DNA of 64,000 nucleotides from the NCBI RefSeq assembly GCF_012847295.1, contig NZ_JABBDY010000002.1, positions 124,001 to 188,000 of the forward strand, written 5' to 3'. Position 1 is the first letter of the stretch, and each line of letters begins with the position of its first letter. The stretch comes from Microbacterium sp. MF43. GTDB lineage: Bacteria > Actinomycetota > Actinomycetes > Actinomycetales > Microbacteriaceae. Below are positions 44,901 to 56,250 of this stretch, piece by piece. Below the pieces are notes generated by a model. That model was not told the DNA's origin and did no database searches. It was given only the letters and a program-made list of their open reading frames with translations. Made by a program: the position numbers and the translations under genes.

Positions 44901-46538
44901 TTAGCGGCGGCCCTTGACGATCTTCTCCTGGTTCACATCGGCCGCCTCGGCTGCCGCGACCTCTTCGTGGCCGGGCTTGCCGATGGCCTGACCCTTGCCG
45001 GCCTGGAACTCGAGGATGAACTCGTCGGTCTTCTTCGAGAGCTCGGCCACCGTGTCGTCGTCGAGGACGTTCGTGTCACGGAGGGTGTCGAGGATCGAGG
45101 TGTTGCGACGCAGGTAGTCCAGCAGCTCGCGCTCGAACGACAGCACATCCTCGACCTCGATCGAGTCGAGCTTGCCGTTGGTGCCGGCCCAGATCGAGAC
45201 GACCTGCTCCTCGACCGGGTACGGCGAGTACTGCGGCTGCTTGAGCAGCTCGGTCAGACGAGCACCGCGGGCGAGCTGACGACGCGAGGCCGCGTCGAGG
45301 TCGGAGGCGAACATCGCGAACGCCTCGAGCGAGCGGTACTGCGCCAGCTCGAGCTTGAGCGTGCCGGAGACCTTCTTGATCGACTTGACCTGCGCGTCAC
45401 CGCCGACTCGCGAGACCGAGATGCCCACGTCGACCGCCGGACGCTGGTTCGCGTTGAAGAGGTCCGACTGGAGGAAGATCTGGCCGTCGGTGATGGAGAT
45501 GACGTTCGTGGGGATGTACGCCGAGACGTCGTTCGCCTTGGTCTCGATGATCGGGAGTCCCGTCATCGAACCGGCGCCCAGCTCGTCGGACAGCTTCGCG
45601 CAGCGCTCGAGCAGGCGCGAGTGCAGGTAGAAGACGTCACCGGGGTACGCCTCGCGGCCCGGCGGGCGGCGGAGGAGCAGAGACACGGCGCGGTAGGCCT
45701 CGGCCTGCTTCGACAGGTCGTCGAAGATGATCAGGACGTGCTTGCCGCCGTACATCCAGTGCTGGCCGATGGCCGAGCCGGTGTAGGGAGCGAGGTACTT
45801 GAAGCCCGCGGGGTCGGAGGCGGGAGCCGCGACGATCGTCGTGTACTCCATCGCGCCGGCATCCTCGAGCGCGCCCTTCACGGCCGCGATCGTCGAGCCC
45901 TTCTGGCCGATGGCGACGTAGATGCAGCGAACCTGCTTCGAGACGTCGCCCGACTCCCAGTTGGCCCGCTGGTTGATGATCGTGTCGATCGCGATCGCCG
46001 TCTTGCCGGTCTGACGGTCGCCGATGATGAGCTGACGCTGACCGCGGCCGACCGGGATCATGGCGTCGATGGCCTTGATGCCCGTCTGGAGCGGCTCGTG
46101 CACCGACTTGCGCTGCATCACGCCGGGCGCCTGAAGCTCGAGCGCGCGGCGACCCTCGTTCGCGATCTCGCCGAGCCCGTCGATCGGGTTGCCGAGCGGG
46201 TCGACCACGCGGCCGAGGTAGCCGTCGCCGACCGGGACCGAGAGGACCTCACCGGTGCGGGTGACCGACGCGCCGGCCTCGATGCCGGAGAACTCGCCGA
46301 GCACGACGACACCGATCTCGTGCTCATCGAGGTTCTGCGCGAGACCGAGCGTGCCGTCCTCGAACGTCACGAGCTCGTTCGCCATGACGCCGGGCAGGCC
46401 CTCGACGTGGGCGATGCCGTCGGCCGCGTCGATGACGGTGCCGACCTCGGTCGCCGCCGCCCCGGTGGGCTCGTACGCGGCGACGAAGTCCTTCAGCGCG
46501 TCACGGATGACGTCGGGGCTGATAGAGAGATCTGCCAT
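44901..46538 (-). CDS. atpA: ATP synthase alpha subunit
   Basis: 545 residues, regulatory nucleotide-binding subunit of F1. Walker [18 protein letters not shown] and the V-G[11 protein letters not shown] arginine-finger stretch are present. The C-terminal tail is extended (about 35 residues beyond the core), as in other actinobacteria. Confidence 0.98.
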   Translation of the reverse strand: MADLSISPDVIRDALKDFVAAYEPTGAAATEVGTVIDAADGIAHVEGLPGVMANELVTFEDGTLGLAQNLDEHEIGVVVLGEFSGIEAGASVTRTGEVLSVPVGDGYLGRVVDPLGNPIDGLGEIANEGRRALELQAPGVMQRKSVHEPLQTGIKAIDAMIPVGRGQRQLIIGDRQTGKTAIAIDTIINQRANWESGDVSKQVRCIYVAIGQKGSTIAAVKGALEDAGAMEYTTIVAAPASDPAGFKYLAPYTGSAIGQHWMYGGKHVLIIFDDLSKQAEAYRAVSLLLRRPPGREAYPGDVFYLHSRLLERCAKLSDELGAGSMTGLPIIETKANDVSAYIPTNVISITDGQIFLQSDLFNANQRPAVDVGISVSRVGGDAQVKSIKKVSGTLKLELAQYRSLEAFAMFASDLDAASRRQLARGARLTELLKQPQYSPYPVEEQVVSIWAGTNGKLDSIEVEDVLSFERELLDYLRRNTSILDTLRDTNVLDDDTVAELSKKTDEFILEFQAGKGQAIGKPGHEEVAAAEAADVNQEKIVKGRR

Positions 46539-46598
46539 TGTTTTCCTTCGTTCATGGGGCCTCGGCCCCGAAACCTCCGCCTGGCGGCGGGAAGACTT

Positions 46599-47390
46599 TT
46601 AGCCGGCGAGTCGCTGGCGGAGGTCCGCCAGCCGGGACGACACGCTCGCGTCGATCACGTCGTCGGCGATCTGCACGCGCAGCCCGCCCACCACGGTGGG
46701 GTCGACCACGGTGCTCAGCGACACGGCGGTGCCGTACCGCTTCGAGAGCGCATCGGCGAGACGCTCGGTCTGGGCGGCGCTCAGCGGCGTCGCGGCGTAG
46801 ACCGTGGCGACCTTGCGCCCGCGCTGGTCGGCGACGAGCTTGATCGCCCGCGACAGCAGCTGGCGCACGCGGCGCTCGCGGGTCTGCTGCACGAGCGAGG
46901 CCACGATCAGCGTGGTGGAGCGGCTCGCACGACCGACGAGGAGCTTCTCGACGAGCGCGCCCTTCACGGAGGAGTCGCCGAGGCGGCTGCCGAGCGCGAG
47001 CTCGAGCTCGGAGTTCTCGGCGACCGTGCGCGAGAAGCGGAAGAGCTCCGCCTCGACGTCGGCTTCGGGCTCGGCGATCGAGGCCGCGCGGACCGCGAGC
47101 TCTTCGATGCCATCCACGAGCTCCGACGCCGAGGACCAGCGCTGCTCGACGGCCGTCGTCAGAAGCGACACCGTCGCGGGCTTGACCGCCTTGCCGAAGA
47201 CCGCCGCCACGACGTTGCGGCGGGCCTCGACGGGCGCGGCGGAGTCGGCGAGCGCGCCGCTCAGCTGCGACGAGTCGCCCACGGCGCGTGCGGCGGCGAA
47301 CAGCTCGCCGGCCACGTCGAGGTCGACGCCCGACGCGGCGTCGAGCGCCATCGTCGTCGCCGCGAGGGCCTGAGTGGTCGCGCTGCCCAT
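46599..47390 (-). CDS. atpH: ATP synthase delta subunit
   Basis: 263 residues, longer than the ~177 of E. coli but usual for actinobacteria. The conserved C-terminal part V-Y-A-A-T-P-L-S-A-A-Q and G-G-L-R-V-Q-I-A-D-D-V-I-D-A-S-V binds the b subunit. It forms the top of the outer stalk. The atpF stop and the ATG 47390 share one base, so translation is coupled. Confidence 0.94.
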   Translation of the reverse strand: MGSATTQALAATTMALDAASGVDLDVAGELFAAARAVGDSSQLSGALADSAAPVEARRNVVAAVFGKAVKPATVSLLTTAVEQRWSSASELVDGIEELAVRAASIAEPEADVEAELFRFSRTVAENSELELALGSRLGDSSVKGALVEKLLVGRASRSTTLIVASLVQQTRERRVRQLLSRAIKLVADQRGRKVATVYAATPLSAAQTERLADALSKRYGTAVSLSTVVDPTVVGGLRVQIADDVIDASVSSRLADLRQRLAG

Positions 47391-47950
47391 TACTTCGACG
47401 CCTTCTCTGCCTCGGATGCCTCGAGCTCGGCCAGGAAGCGGTCGACGACGGCCTGAGCCTTCTTGTCGTCGGACAGCGTCTCGCCGATCACGCCGCCGGC
47501 GAGGTCGAGGGCGAGCGAGCCCACCTCGCTGCGCAGCGACACGAGCGCGGACTGGCGCTCTGCCTCGATCTGGGCGTGAGCGGTGCTGGTCAGACGCGCG
47601 GCCTCGGCGGCAGCGGTCTCCTTTGCCTCGGCGACGATCTTCTTGCCGTCCTCGCGGGCGGCGTCGCGGATCTCACCGGCTTCCTTACGGGCGTCGGCCA
47701 GCTGAGCCGTGTACTCCTCGAGCGCGGCCTCGGCCTTGCGCTGGGCCTCGTCGGCCTTGGCGATGTTGCCCTCGATCGCAGCGGAGCGCTCGTCGAGCAG
47801 CTTCTTCATCCGGGGCAGGGCGACCCGCCAGAAGATGATGAGGATGACGACGAAGCAGACCGCCGACCACACGATGTCGTACGTGGCGGGCAGAAGGGGG
47901 TTGTAGGACTCCCCTTCCTCCGCGGCGTACGTGACAAGAGCGTTCAGCAT
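47390..47950 (-). CDS. atpF: ATP synthase b subunit
   Basis: 186 residues. One membrane helix (Y-D-I-V-W-S-A-V-C-F-V-V-I-L-I-I-F) after a short outer N-terminus is followed by a long charged, Ala-rich coiled coil forming the outer stalk. Only one b gene is present, so a homodimer is expected. Confidence 0.95.
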   Translation of the reverse strand: MLNALVTYAAEEGESYNPLLPATYDIVWSAVCFVVILIIFWRVALPRMKKLLDERSAAIEGNIAKADEAQRKAEAALEEYTAQLADARKEAGEIRDAAREDGKKIVAEAKETAAAEAARLTSTAHAQIEAERQSALVSLRSEVGSLALDLAGGVIGETLSDDKKAQAVVDRFLAELEASEAEKASK

Positions 47951-47978
47951 CCTGTCTCCTTAGGTCGAGAGATTGCGA

Positions 47979-49141
<1,163 letters not shown>

Positions 49142-49152
<11 letters not shown>

Positions 49153-49171
49153 GGGCTCGCAGAGCGAGCAT
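49142..49171 (-). CDS. possible nine-codon upstream frame in the atp leader
   Basis: ATG 49171 opens M-L-A-L-R-A-L-A-E and stops at 49142, about ten nt downstream of the predicted atp transcript start and overlapping the TTG candidate of atpB. It may be chance. If translated it would act on atpB initiation. Confidence 0.25.
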
Positions 49172-49180
49172 GGGCGGGCG

Positions 49181-49193
49181 CGAGATCAGCCTA
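49181..49193 (-). promoter_or_regulatory. candidate promoter of the atp operon
   Basis: TAGGCT at 49193-49188 lies next to the stop codon of the AtpI-like gene (49194) and would start transcription near 49181, giving atpB a leader of about 30-100 nt depending on its start. The -35 region is not recognisable. Confidence 0.5.
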
Positions 49194-49709
49194 TCAAACT
49201 TGAGGGGCGCCGGAATCCGCGCCCGGACGCTGCGGTCCGTCCTCGCGTCGGTCCCCCTCGTCCGGATCGGTCGGCAGCTGCACGTCGCTCACGTGCGGCA
49301 CCCGCATGCGCAGGAGCACGAGCACGTCCACCGCGAGCGAGGCGAGCACGCTGGCGACGAGGGCGAGGAAGAACACGGTCGGCTCGACCCACGGCTGTCC
49401 GCGGAGCACGAACAGCAGCACCAGGAACACGACGAACTTCAGGATCCAGCCGCCGAGCACGATGCCGAAGAAGATCGGCACGTAGAGCGGGTCGCCGTAC
49501 CAGCGGTTGGCGATGAGGATGCTGGCGACGGTGATGCCGAGGAACAGCGCCGCGATCACGACTCCCGCCAGCGCGCTCCACAGCCCGTCGGTGCCGGCGA
49601 CGAGGTATCCGATCACCCCTCCGATCACCGCGAGGGCACCGGCGACGATGCTCCCCCACACCAGGACGGTGCGCAGGATCGGCGTGCTCGAGACGGGGTT
49701 GGGGCTCAT
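49194..49709 (-). CDS. AtpI-like small membrane protein
   Basis: 171 residues with four membrane helices and a hydrophilic, acidic C-terminal tail. Position directly before atpB and the helix pattern fit the AtpI (uncI) role of helping assemble the c-ring, but similarity to AtpI is not obvious and the tail is unusual. ATG 49709 overlaps the wecA stop by four bases (ATGA). Confidence 0.75.
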   Translation of the reverse strand: MSPNPVSSTPILRTVLVWGSIVAGALAVIGGVIGYLVAGTDGLWSALAGVVIAALFLGITVASILIANRWYGDPLYVPIFFGIVLGGWILKFVVFLVLLFVLRGQPWVEPTVFFLALVASVLASLAVDVLVLLRMRVPHVSDVQLPTDPDEGDRREDGPQRPGADSGAPQV

Positions 49710-50875
49710 CGGGCGTCCTCCAGGACGGGATCGGGGGCGGATGCCTGCGCGGAGCGGCGCGAGGGCAGAAGGGTCACGACGAGGCAGGCACCGGCGCCGA
49801 CGACGCCGAACGCGACGCCGAGCAGGTAGTCGCCGGGCCATCCCTCGGACGTGCCGATGTACATCAGCAGCACGGAGAGGCTCACGATCGTCGTCCAGGC
49901 GTAGAAGATGAGCACGGCCCCGAGATCGGAGTGGCCCATGTCGAGCATGCGGTGGTGCAGGTGCTTGCGGTCGGGAGAGAAGGGCGACTTGCCCTTGCTC
50001 ATGCGCCGGACGACGGCCAGCCCGAAGTCGAGCAGCGGCAGCAGCACGATGACGACCGGCAGCAGGATCGGGATGAAGGCGCCCAGCAGCTGCGAGCGGC
50101 CGAACTCGTCGTTGTCGCCGACCATCGCCGGCGTGATGCTGCTGGTCACGGCGATCGCCGAGCACGCCATGAGGAGCCCCAGCATGAGGGCGCCGGAGTC
50201 TCCCATGAAGAGCTTCGCCGGCTTCCAGTTCAGCGGCAGGAAGCCCGCGCACACGCCGATGAGCACTGCGGCGATGAACGACGCGAGATTGAAGTACGAG
50301 CTCGCTCCGGTGTCGCGCGCGAGCATGTAGGAGTAGGCGAAGAACACGCCGTTGGCGATGAGGCACACCCCGGCGACGAGCCCGTCGAGGCCGTCGATGA
50401 AGTTGACGGCGTTCATGACGACGACGATCGAGAAGACGGTGAGCGTGAAGCTCATCCAGCTCGACCCCATCGCGATGCCGCCGATCGGCAGCGAGTAGAT
50501 CTGCAGCTCGCCGAACCACGCGATGATGCCGGCGGCGAGGAACTGCGCGCCGAGCTTGATCATCCAGTCGAGGTCCCACAGGTCATCGGCGACGCCGACC
50601 AGCACGATGAGGAACGTCGCGCCGAGGATCGCCCACACCTGCACCGGCTCGCTCCAGATGATGGCGAAGAACGGATGCTGCGACGACACCAGGAATGCGG
50701 CGACCACGCCCAGGAACATCGCGACTCCGCCGAGCCGGGGCGTGGGGGTCTTGTGGACGTCCCGCTCGCGGATGCCCGGGTAGAGCTTGTACTTGAGACT
50801 CAGCCGCCAGACGGTCCACGCCAGCGCGAAGGTGACAGCCGCGGTGAAGAGGATCGTGAAGACGTACTGCTTCAC
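49706..50875 (-). CDS. wecA: undecaprenyl-phosphate N-acetylglucosaminyl 1-phosphate transferase (WecA/TagO family)
   Basis: 389 residues with about eleven membrane helices, of the MraY/WecA superfamily. It transfers GlcNAc-1-P (or a similar sugar phosphate) onto undecaprenyl phosphate, starting secondary wall polymer synthesis. Visible motifs are V-G-V-A-D-D-L-W-D-L-D-W, N-A-V-N-F-I-D-G-L-D-G-L, L-F-M-G-D-S-G-A and the HHH-like H-L-H-H-R-M-L-D. GTG 50875 overlaps the tsaC stop by four bases (GTGA). Location between tsaC and atp is common in actinobacteria. Confidence 0.93.
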   Translation of the reverse strand: MKQYVFTILFTAAVTFALAWTVWRLSLKYKLYPGIRERDVHKTPTPRLGGVAMFLGVVAAFLVSSQHPFFAIIWSEPVQVWAILGATFLIVLVGVADDLWDLDWMIKLGAQFLAAGIIAWFGELQIYSLPIGGIAMGSSWMSFTLTVFSIVVVMNAVNFIDGLDGLVAGVCLIANGVFFAYSYMLARDTGASSYFNLASFIAAVLIGVCAGFLPLNWKPAKLFMGDSGALMLGLLMACSAIAVTSSITPAMVGDNDEFGRSQLLGAFIPILLPVVIVLLPLLDFGLAVVRRMSKGKSPFSPDRKHLHHRMLDMGHSDLGAVLIFYAWTTIVSLSVLLMYIGTSEGWPGDYLLGVAFGVVGAGACLVVTLLPSRRSAQASAPDPVLEDAR

Positions 50876-51558
50876 GAGGAGCTCGGGTCTTCGGGGTCGG
50901 GCTCCAGCAGCTCGCCGAGCACCTCGCGGAGCTCGGCGCGCGAGACCGCCCCGTCGCGCAGCACCCGGACGAGCGACTCGCCGTCACCCACGAGGCTCGT
51001 CGCATCGATGATCGTCGAGGCGACGCCGTTGCTCGACAGACCGTCGGCGAGGTACACCGCGACGCTCTCGCCGAGCATCTGCTCGGCATCCTCCGCGCTG
51101 ATGGCCGCGGCCCTGCCGGTGAGGTTGGCGCTCGACACCGCGAGCGGGCCGGTCTCCTCGAGCAGCTCGAGGGCGATGCGGTGCGCGGGCATGCGCACGG
51201 CGACCGTGCCCCGGGTCTCTCCGAGATCCCACGAAAGCGACGGCTGTGCCGGCAGCACGATGGTCAGGCCGCCCGGCCAGAACCTCTCGACCAGGCGGTC
51301 CACAGGCTCGGGCACCTCGGCGACGAGCGCCCTCAGCGTCGCGACGCCGGCGACCAGCACGGGCGGGGGCATCTGCCGCGTGCGTCCCTTCGCGTCGAGG
51401 AGCCGCTGGACGGCGTTCGCGCTGAATGCGTCGGCGGCCACGCCGTACACGGTGTCGGTGGGGATGACGACGAGCTCGCCGCGGCCGATGGCCTGACGCG
51501 CGTTGCGCATTCCGGACAGCAGCTGCGCCTCATCACGGCAGTCGAAGATCGGGGACAT
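50872..51558 (-). CDS. tsaC: L-threonylcarbamoyladenylate synthase (Sua5/YrdC/TsaC)
   Basis: 228 residues from ATG 51558; a GTG three codons earlier is also possible. The YrdC fold is recognisable from V-V-I-P-T-D-T-V-Y-G-V-A-A-D-A, L-L-D-A-K-G-R and the P-L-A-V-S-S-A-N-L-T-G motif. It makes threonylcarbamoyl-AMP from threonine, bicarbonate and ATP for t6A37 of ANN-decoding tRNAs. It is the short TsaC-like form plus a small C-terminal tail. TAGACT (51573-51568) lies nine nt before the ATG. Confidence 0.94.
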   Translation of the reverse strand: MSPIFDCRDEAQLLSGMRNARQAIGRGELVVIPTDTVYGVAADAFSANAVQRLLDAKGRTRQMPPPVLVAGVATLRALVAEVPEPVDRLVERFWPGGLTIVLPAQPSLSWDLGETRGTVAVRMPAHRIALELLEETGPLAVSSANLTGRAAAISAEDAEQMLGESVAVYLADGLSSNGVASTIIDATSLVGDGESLVRVLRDGAVSRAELREVLGELLEPDPEDPSSS

Positions 51559-51609
51559 GTCGCGCACAGTCTAATTGCGAGGTCGTGGACGGATGCTGCG
51601 AACCGGCGC

Positions 51610-52488
51610 TCAGGGACGGATCGCCGTGGTCGCGCGATCCCTCATCGTGAGGTCGGGGTGGGTCGCGGCCGCGCGCCATCCGTCGGCCGTCAGGATCTGG
51701 CGGATCGCCTCGCCCTGCCACTCGCCGTGCTCGATCACGATCGTCCCGCCGGGGTGCGCGAGCCGCAGGCCGACCCCGCTCAGGACGCGCACGACGTCGA
51801 GGCCGTCCTCTCCGCCGTACAGCGCCGCCGGCGGATCGAAGAACCTCACCTCCGGGTCGCGGGGGATCGCGGCATCCGGCACATACGGCGGATTCGACGC
51901 GACCACCGACACCGTCCCGTCGAGCTCGGGGAACGCGCGGGCCAGATCGATGAAGGCGAGCGTGGCGTTGTCGGCGCCGGTGCGGGCGAAGTTCTCGGTG
52001 GTCCACACGAAGGCGTCGACGGAGTTCTCCGCGGCGAACACCCGCGCGTGCGGGACCTCGGTGGCCATCGCGAGGGCGATCGCGCCGCTTCCGGTCCCGA
52101 GATCCACGGCGACGGGGGCGGGGGATGCCGCGGCACGCAGCGCGTCGATGGCGAGCTGTGCGACCATCTCGGTCTCGGGCCGGGGAACGAACACCCCCGG
52201 GCCGACCCGCAGCTCGAGGTGGCGGAACGGCGCGAGCCCGGTGATGTGCTGCAGCGGCTCGCGGGTCGCGCGCCGCTCGACCACGGCGGCGAAGCGCGCG
52301 GCATCCGTCTCGGACATCGCATCGCCCCTCACGACCGCCGCCTGCACTCCTCCGCGCCCCGTGTCGAGCACGAATGCGAGGAGCAGCTCGGCATCGACGT
52401 CGGGATCGGGCACGCCCACGTCGGAGAGGCGGGCGACGGCGCGCCGGAGCGCGCCGGAGACGGAGGGGGTCGGGTCGAGTGCAGCCAT
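51610..52488 (-). CDS. prmC: release factor glutamine N5-methyltransferase
   Basis: 292 residues. An N-terminal helical domain precedes a SAM-binding domain with D-L-G-T-G-S-G-A-I-A-L-A and the catalytic N-P-P-Y that marks glutamine methyltransferases. It methylates the GGQ glutamine of RF1/RF2; prfA lies 4 kb away in the same direction. ATG 52488 is chosen because homology starts there; TAGGCT lies ten nt upstream, implying a very short leader. A 20-residue upstream extension lacks similarity. Confidence 0.93.
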   Translation of the reverse strand: MAALDPTPSVSGALRRAVARLSDVGVPDPDVDAELLLAFVLDTGRGGVQAAVVRGDAMSETDAARFAAVVERRATREPLQHITGLAPFRHLELRVGPGVFVPRPETEMVAQLAIDALRAAASPAPVAVDLGTGSGAIALAMATEVPHARVFAAENSVDAFVWTTENFARTGADNATLAFIDLARAFPELDGTVSVVASNPPYVPDAAIPRDPEVRFFDPPAALYGGEDGLDVVRVLSGVGLRLAHPGGTIVIEHGEWQGEAIRQILTADGWRAAATHPDLTMRDRATTAIRP

Positions 52489-52616
52489 GGGCCCGTCCAG
52501 CCTAAGCCCGCCAGGGTAGCGGGCCGGGGCCAGCACTTCGTCACACAAGGACTCACGTCAAACGCCTCCCCCTAGGCTGTTTCCACCCGCTGACGTCTTC
52601 TCTCGAAAGGGCCGAC

Positions 52617-53555
52617 ATGACCGGCATCCACCCCGACATCACCTCCGCCTTCGGGAACACCCCGCTCGTGCGCCTCAACCGCATCGCGGAGGGCGTCGGC
52701 GGCAACGTTCTCGCGAAGCTCGAGTTCTACAACCCGGCCTCGAGCGTCAAGGACCGCCTCGGCATCGCCATCGTCGACGCCGCCGAGGCCTCCGGCGAGC
52801 TCAAGCCCGGCGGCACCATCGTCGAGGCCACGAGCGGCAACACCGGCATCGCCCTCGCGATGGTCGGGGCGGCCCGCGGCTACCGCGTCGTCCTCGCCAT
52901 GCCGTCCTCGATGTCGATCGAGCGCCGCCTGCTGCTCAAGGGCTACGGCGCCGAGCTCGTGCTCACCGACCCCGCCGGCGGCATGAAGGGCGCCCTCGCG
53001 AAGGCCGACGAGATCCTCGCCGAGATCCCGGGCGCCGTCCTCGCCCGCCAGTTCGAGAACCAGGCGAACGTCGAGATCCACCGCAAGACCACCGCCGAGG
53101 AGATCCTCCGCGACACCGACGGCCAGGTCGACTACTTCGTCGCCGGCATCGGCACCGGCGGCACCATCACGGGCGTCGGCCAGGTGCTCAAGGAGCGCGT
53201 CCCCGGCGCGAAGGTCATCGCGGTCGAGCCCGCGGACTCTCCGCTGCTCACCAAGGGCACGCCCGGACCCCACAAGATCCAGGGCATCGGCCCGAACTTC
53301 GTGCCCCCGATCCTCGACCAGGGCGTCATCGACGAGGTCATCGACGTGGAGTTCGCCGACGCGATCGAGACCGCGCGCGCCGTCGGCACGAAGGACGGCA
53401 TCCTCGTCGGCATCTCGTCCGGTGCCGCCGTCTGGGCCGCCCTGCAGGTCGCGGCGCGTCCCGAGGCCGAGGGCAAGAACATCGTCGTGATCATCCCGTC
53501 CTTCGGCGAGCGCTACCTGTCGACGGCGCTTTTCGAGAACCTGCGAGAGGATTGA
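52617..53555 (+). CDS. cysK: cysteine synthase A, copy 1
   Basis: 312 residues. PLP enzyme joining O-acetylserine and sulfide to cysteine. PLP lysine K45 lies in [18 protein letters not shown] and [10 protein letters not shown] bind substrate and phosphate. GAAAGGG lies six nt before the ATG, and a TAGGCT at about 52573 suggests a 5' leader of some 35 nt. It is followed after 26 bp by a second cysK. Confidence 0.95.
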   Translation: MTGIHPDITSAFGNTPLVRLNRIAEGVGGNVLAKLEFYNPASSVKDRLGIAIVDAAEASGELKPGGTIVEATSGNTGIALAMVGAARGYRVVLAMPSSMSIERRLLLKGYGAELVLTDPAGGMKGALAKADEILAEIPGAVLARQFENQANVEIHRKTTAEEILRDTDGQVDYFVAGIGTGGTITGVGQVLKERVPGAKVIAVEPADSPLLTKGTPGPHKIQGIGPNFVPPILDQGVIDEVIDVEFADAIETARAVGTKDGILVGISSGAAVWAALQVAARPEAEGKNIVVIIPSFGERYLSTALFENLRED

Positions 53556-53581
53556 GCCACACCGCTCCAGAAAGGCGCTCC

Positions 53582-54535
53582 GTGCCAGGAATCCACTCCG
53601 ACATCTCCACCGCCTTCGGCGAGACGCCCCTCGTGAGGCTCAACTCCCTCACCGAGGGCCTCGGCGCCGAGGTGCTCGTCAAGCTCGAGTTCTACAACCC
53701 GGGCTCGAGCGTCAAGGACCGCCTGGGCTATGCGCTCATCGCGGCGGCCGAGAAGTCCGGCGAACTCCAGCCCGGCGGCACGATCGTCGAGTCCACGAGC
53801 GGCAACACCGGCATCGCACTGGCGCTCATCGGCGCGGCGCGCGGCTACAAGGTCATCCTCACGATGCCCGCCTCGATGTCGAAGGAGCGCCGGACGCTGC
53901 TCAAGGCCTACGGCGCAGAGCTCGTCCTCACCGACCCCTACAAGGGGATGACGGAGGCGGTCGCCGAAGCGCAGCGCATCGTCGAGGCGACCCCCGGAGC
54001 GATCCTGGCGCGCCAGTTCGAGCACGAGGCGAACGCCGAGATCCACCGCCGGACGACCGCCGAGGAGATCTGGCGCGACACCGAGGGGCGCGTGGACTAC
54101 TTCGTCGCCGGCTCGGGAACGGGCGGCACCATCACCGGGGTCGGGCAGGTGCTCAAGCAGCGCAACCCCGACGTGCGGGTGGTGGTCGTCGAGCCGAAGG
54201 ACTCCCCCATGCTGTCGGAGGGCCGCGCGGGCGGTCACCGCATCCAGGGCATCGGGCCGAACTTCGTGCCGTCGGTGCTGGACCGATCCGTGATCGACGA
54301 GATCTTCGACGTCGAGTTCGACGACGCCATCCGCGTCGCGCGCGAGCTGGCGACGTCGGAGGGCATCCTCGCGGGCATGTCGGCCGGCGCCGCCGTGTGG
54401 GCGGCGCTCGAGATCGCGGCCCGCCCCGAGGCGGCCGGCAAGCGCATCGTCGTGATCGTGCCCGACTCCGGTGAACGGTACCTGTCGACGGCCCTCTACG
54501 AGCACCTCCGCGAACCCGAGAAGGCCGCGTCATGA
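53582..54535 (+). CDS. cysteine synthase, copy 2
   Basis: 317 residues from GTG 53582, with GAAAGG seven nt upstream. It has the same motifs as copy 1 (K45 in [30 protein letters not shown]) and is largely collinear with it, so the two arose by tandem duplication and then diverged considerably. The stop overlaps the cysE start by four bases (ATGA), so this copy is the one coupled to cysE. It may have the same activity or a different sulfur donor. Confidence 0.93.
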   Translation: MPGIHSDISTAFGETPLVRLNSLTEGLGAEVLVKLEFYNPGSSVKDRLGYALIAAAEKSGELQPGGTIVESTSGNTGIALALIGAARGYKVILTMPASMSKERRTLLKAYGAELVLTDPYKGMTEAVAEAQRIVEATPGAILARQFEHEANAEIHRRTTAEEIWRDTEGRVDYFVAGSGTGGTITGVGQVLKQRNPDVRVVVVEPKDSPMLSEGRAGGHRIQGIGPNFVPSVLDRSVIDEIFDVEFDDAIRVARELATSEGILAGMSAGAAVWAALEIAARPEAAGKRIVVIVPDSGERYLSTALYEHLREPEKAAS

Positions 54536-55122
54536 GCGAGCGCATCGGCTTCTTCGCACGCCTGCAGGAGGACGTGGTGGCCGCGCGCCTGCGCGACCCC
54601 GCGGCGCGGAGCGGCCTCGAGATCGCCCTCCTGTACCCCGGCCTGCACGCCATCTGGGCGCACCGCCTGTGGCACGCGCTGTGGGTGCGTCGCGTGCGGT
54701 TCGTCGCGCGCGCGGGCTCGCAGATCACCCGCTGGCTCACGGGCATCGAGATCCACCCGGGTGCGACGATCGGCCGCCGGTTCTTCATCGACCACGGCAT
54801 GGGCGTCGTCATCGGCGAGACGGCCGAGGTCGGCGACGACGTCATGCTCTACCACGGTGTGACGCTCGGCGGTCGTCAGCGTGAGGGCGGGAAGAGGCAT
54901 CCGACCATCGAAGACGGCGTCGCCGTCGGAGCCGGCGCGAAGATCCTCGGACCCATCACCGTGGGCGCGGGCTCGCTCGTGGGAGCGAACGCCGTCGTCA
55001 CGAAGGACGCCCCGCCCGACAGCGTCCTGGTCGGCGTGCCGGCCAAGCCCCGCGGCCGCCGAGACGGCGAAGACACCCGCGCCCTGCTCACCACCCCCGA
55101 GTACCCCGAGTACCACATCTGA
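54532..55122 (+). CDS. cysE: serine O-acetyltransferase
   Basis: 196 residues, the short form without the long N-terminal extension of the E. coli enzyme. Left-handed beta-helix hexapeptides ([29 protein letters not shown]) and the catalytic D-H-G and Y-H-G-V-T-L-G-G are seen. The protein ends in Ile (Y-P-E-Y-H-I); a C-terminal Ile inserts into the CysK active site in the cysteine synthase complex. Its start overlaps cysK copy 2. Confidence 0.95.
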   Translation: MSERIGFFARLQEDVVAARLRDPAARSGLEIALLYPGLHAIWAHRLWHALWVRRVRFVARAGSQITRWLTGIEIHPGATIGRRFFIDHGMGVVIGETAEVGDDVMLYHGVTLGGRQREGGKRHPTIEDGVAVGAGAKILGPITVGAGSLVGANAVVTKDAPPDSVLVGVPAKPRGRRDGEDTRALLTTPEYPEYHI

Positions 55123-55180
55123 CGCGGGCGCTCCGGCCCCGGGGCACCCGACCGCTCAGCGCCGGCCCCGCCGGTGGACT

Positions 55181-55240
55181 CATCTCTACGAAACCGACCC
55201 TGCAGCGCTCAATGAGCGTCGACTTCACACAGACGAACTC
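55181..55240. repeat. palindromic element copy 1, overlapping the end of the endonuclease-domain gene
   Basis: Begins CATCTCTACGAAACCGAC and ends CACACAGACGAACTC, with TGAGCG in the middle. It aligns over its length with the better palindrome at 56251-56312 in the same orientation. The last codons and stop of the gene (55225) lie inside it. Confidence 0.65.
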
Positions 55241-56181
55241 TCGAGAGCCACGCGCACGCGCCGAACTGCTTCGCGCGGGACCACGAAGACGTGCGAACCC
55301 GTCAGGCGGATCGTGCGCCAGCCGGCGGCGCTGTACGCGGTGTACTTGTCGATGTCGCGCTCCAGCTGCTTTCGCGTGAGGTGCCCGTCGCTCTCGTACT
55401 CCACAGCCACTCGTCGATCCGGATAGGCGAGCTCGGAGCAGCCGAGCCATCGCCCATGATCGTCGAGGACGTCGTAGTCGAGTGCGGGCTCGGGCAGGCC
55501 GCCGTCGACGAGCACCAGTCGCAACCATGACTCCGGCCGCGAGGATGCGCCGTCGCGGGCCCGTTCCAGTGCCGCGCGGAGGATCGCCGCTCCACGTCGA
55601 CGTCCGGCGACGAGGGCGGCCTCGAGCTCTTCCCGCGTCCCGAGCGGTCCCTTCGTCGATGGCCGTGCAACGCCCGGATGCCGCGGCACACGGATGATCG
55701 CATCAGCGACGGCGACGAGATCGTTGAGCCCGAGATGTCCTCCGAGCATCGCCCACGTCGTCGCTACGTCTGTCAGCGGCACCCCGTCGACGCGGGTGGT
55801 ACGGAACATCCGTGGGAGGACCTGCACACCCACCACCCCGCGACGACGAGGCGCACTCCGCGGATACGGCACTCCGACATGGAGCGGCTGAGCCGGGGTG
55901 GGCGGGAGCGGCAGACCGTGGAGGGCTGCCGCGGTCGGTCCGACGAAGAAGGCGTCTGGCGGCATCGCCGGTAGGTAACCGACGACGCGCTTCTGCAGCT
56001 CGAGTCGGCGCCTCTCCCATCCGTCGAGCATCGGGGTCGCCCCGCGGACGAGGGTCCGTGTCCCGTGAGTGAGCCGCTCGAGGTCGGATCCGCGCAGTCG
56101 CCCCTCCCCCATCCCCGCCGCGAGGGCGTCCGCGACACGGAAGGAGCCGCCGAGACTCGGCGGGACGGCGATGCGAGGCAT
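55225..56181 (-). CDS. DUF559-type (Vsr-like) endonuclease-domain protein with AbiEi-like N-terminus
   Basis: 318 residues from ATG 56181. The C-terminal ~100 residues resemble DUF559/very-short-patch-repair nucleases: P-A-L-D-Y-D-V, E-L-A-Y-P-D-R-R-V-A-V-E-Y-E-S-D-G, then W-R-T-I-R-L-T, which supply the D/E-x-E pattern of a PD-(D/E)xK active site. The N-terminal part looks like the AbiEi/type IV antitoxin helix-turn-helix and effector region (F-F-V-G-P-T-A-A-A-L-H-G-L-P-L-P). Such fusion proteins are common and multicopy in Microbacteriaceae and have no known function. Related palindromic elements lie at both ends of the gene. Homology statements are from motif recognition only. Confidence 0.75.
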   Translation of the reverse strand: MPRIAVPPSLGGSFRVADALAAGMGEGRLRGSDLERLTHGTRTLVRGATPMLDGWERRRLELQKRVVGYLPAMPPDAFFVGPTAAALHGLPLPPTPAQPLHVGVPYPRSAPRRRGVVGVQVLPRMFRTTRVDGVPLTDVATTWAMLGGHLGLNDLVAVADAIIRVPRHPGVARPSTKGPLGTREELEAALVAGRRRGAAILRAALERARDGASSRPESWLRLVLVDGGLPEPALDYDVLDDHGRWLGCSELAYPDRRVAVEYESDGHLTRKQLERDIDKYTAYSAAGWRTIRLTGSHVFVVPREAVRRVRVALESSSV

Positions 56182-56250
56182 CCGACCACCCTGGCGCACG
56201 CCCGGAGCGGCGGTGCGCGCCTTCCACAAGCCCGAGCGCTCCTAGCCCGC

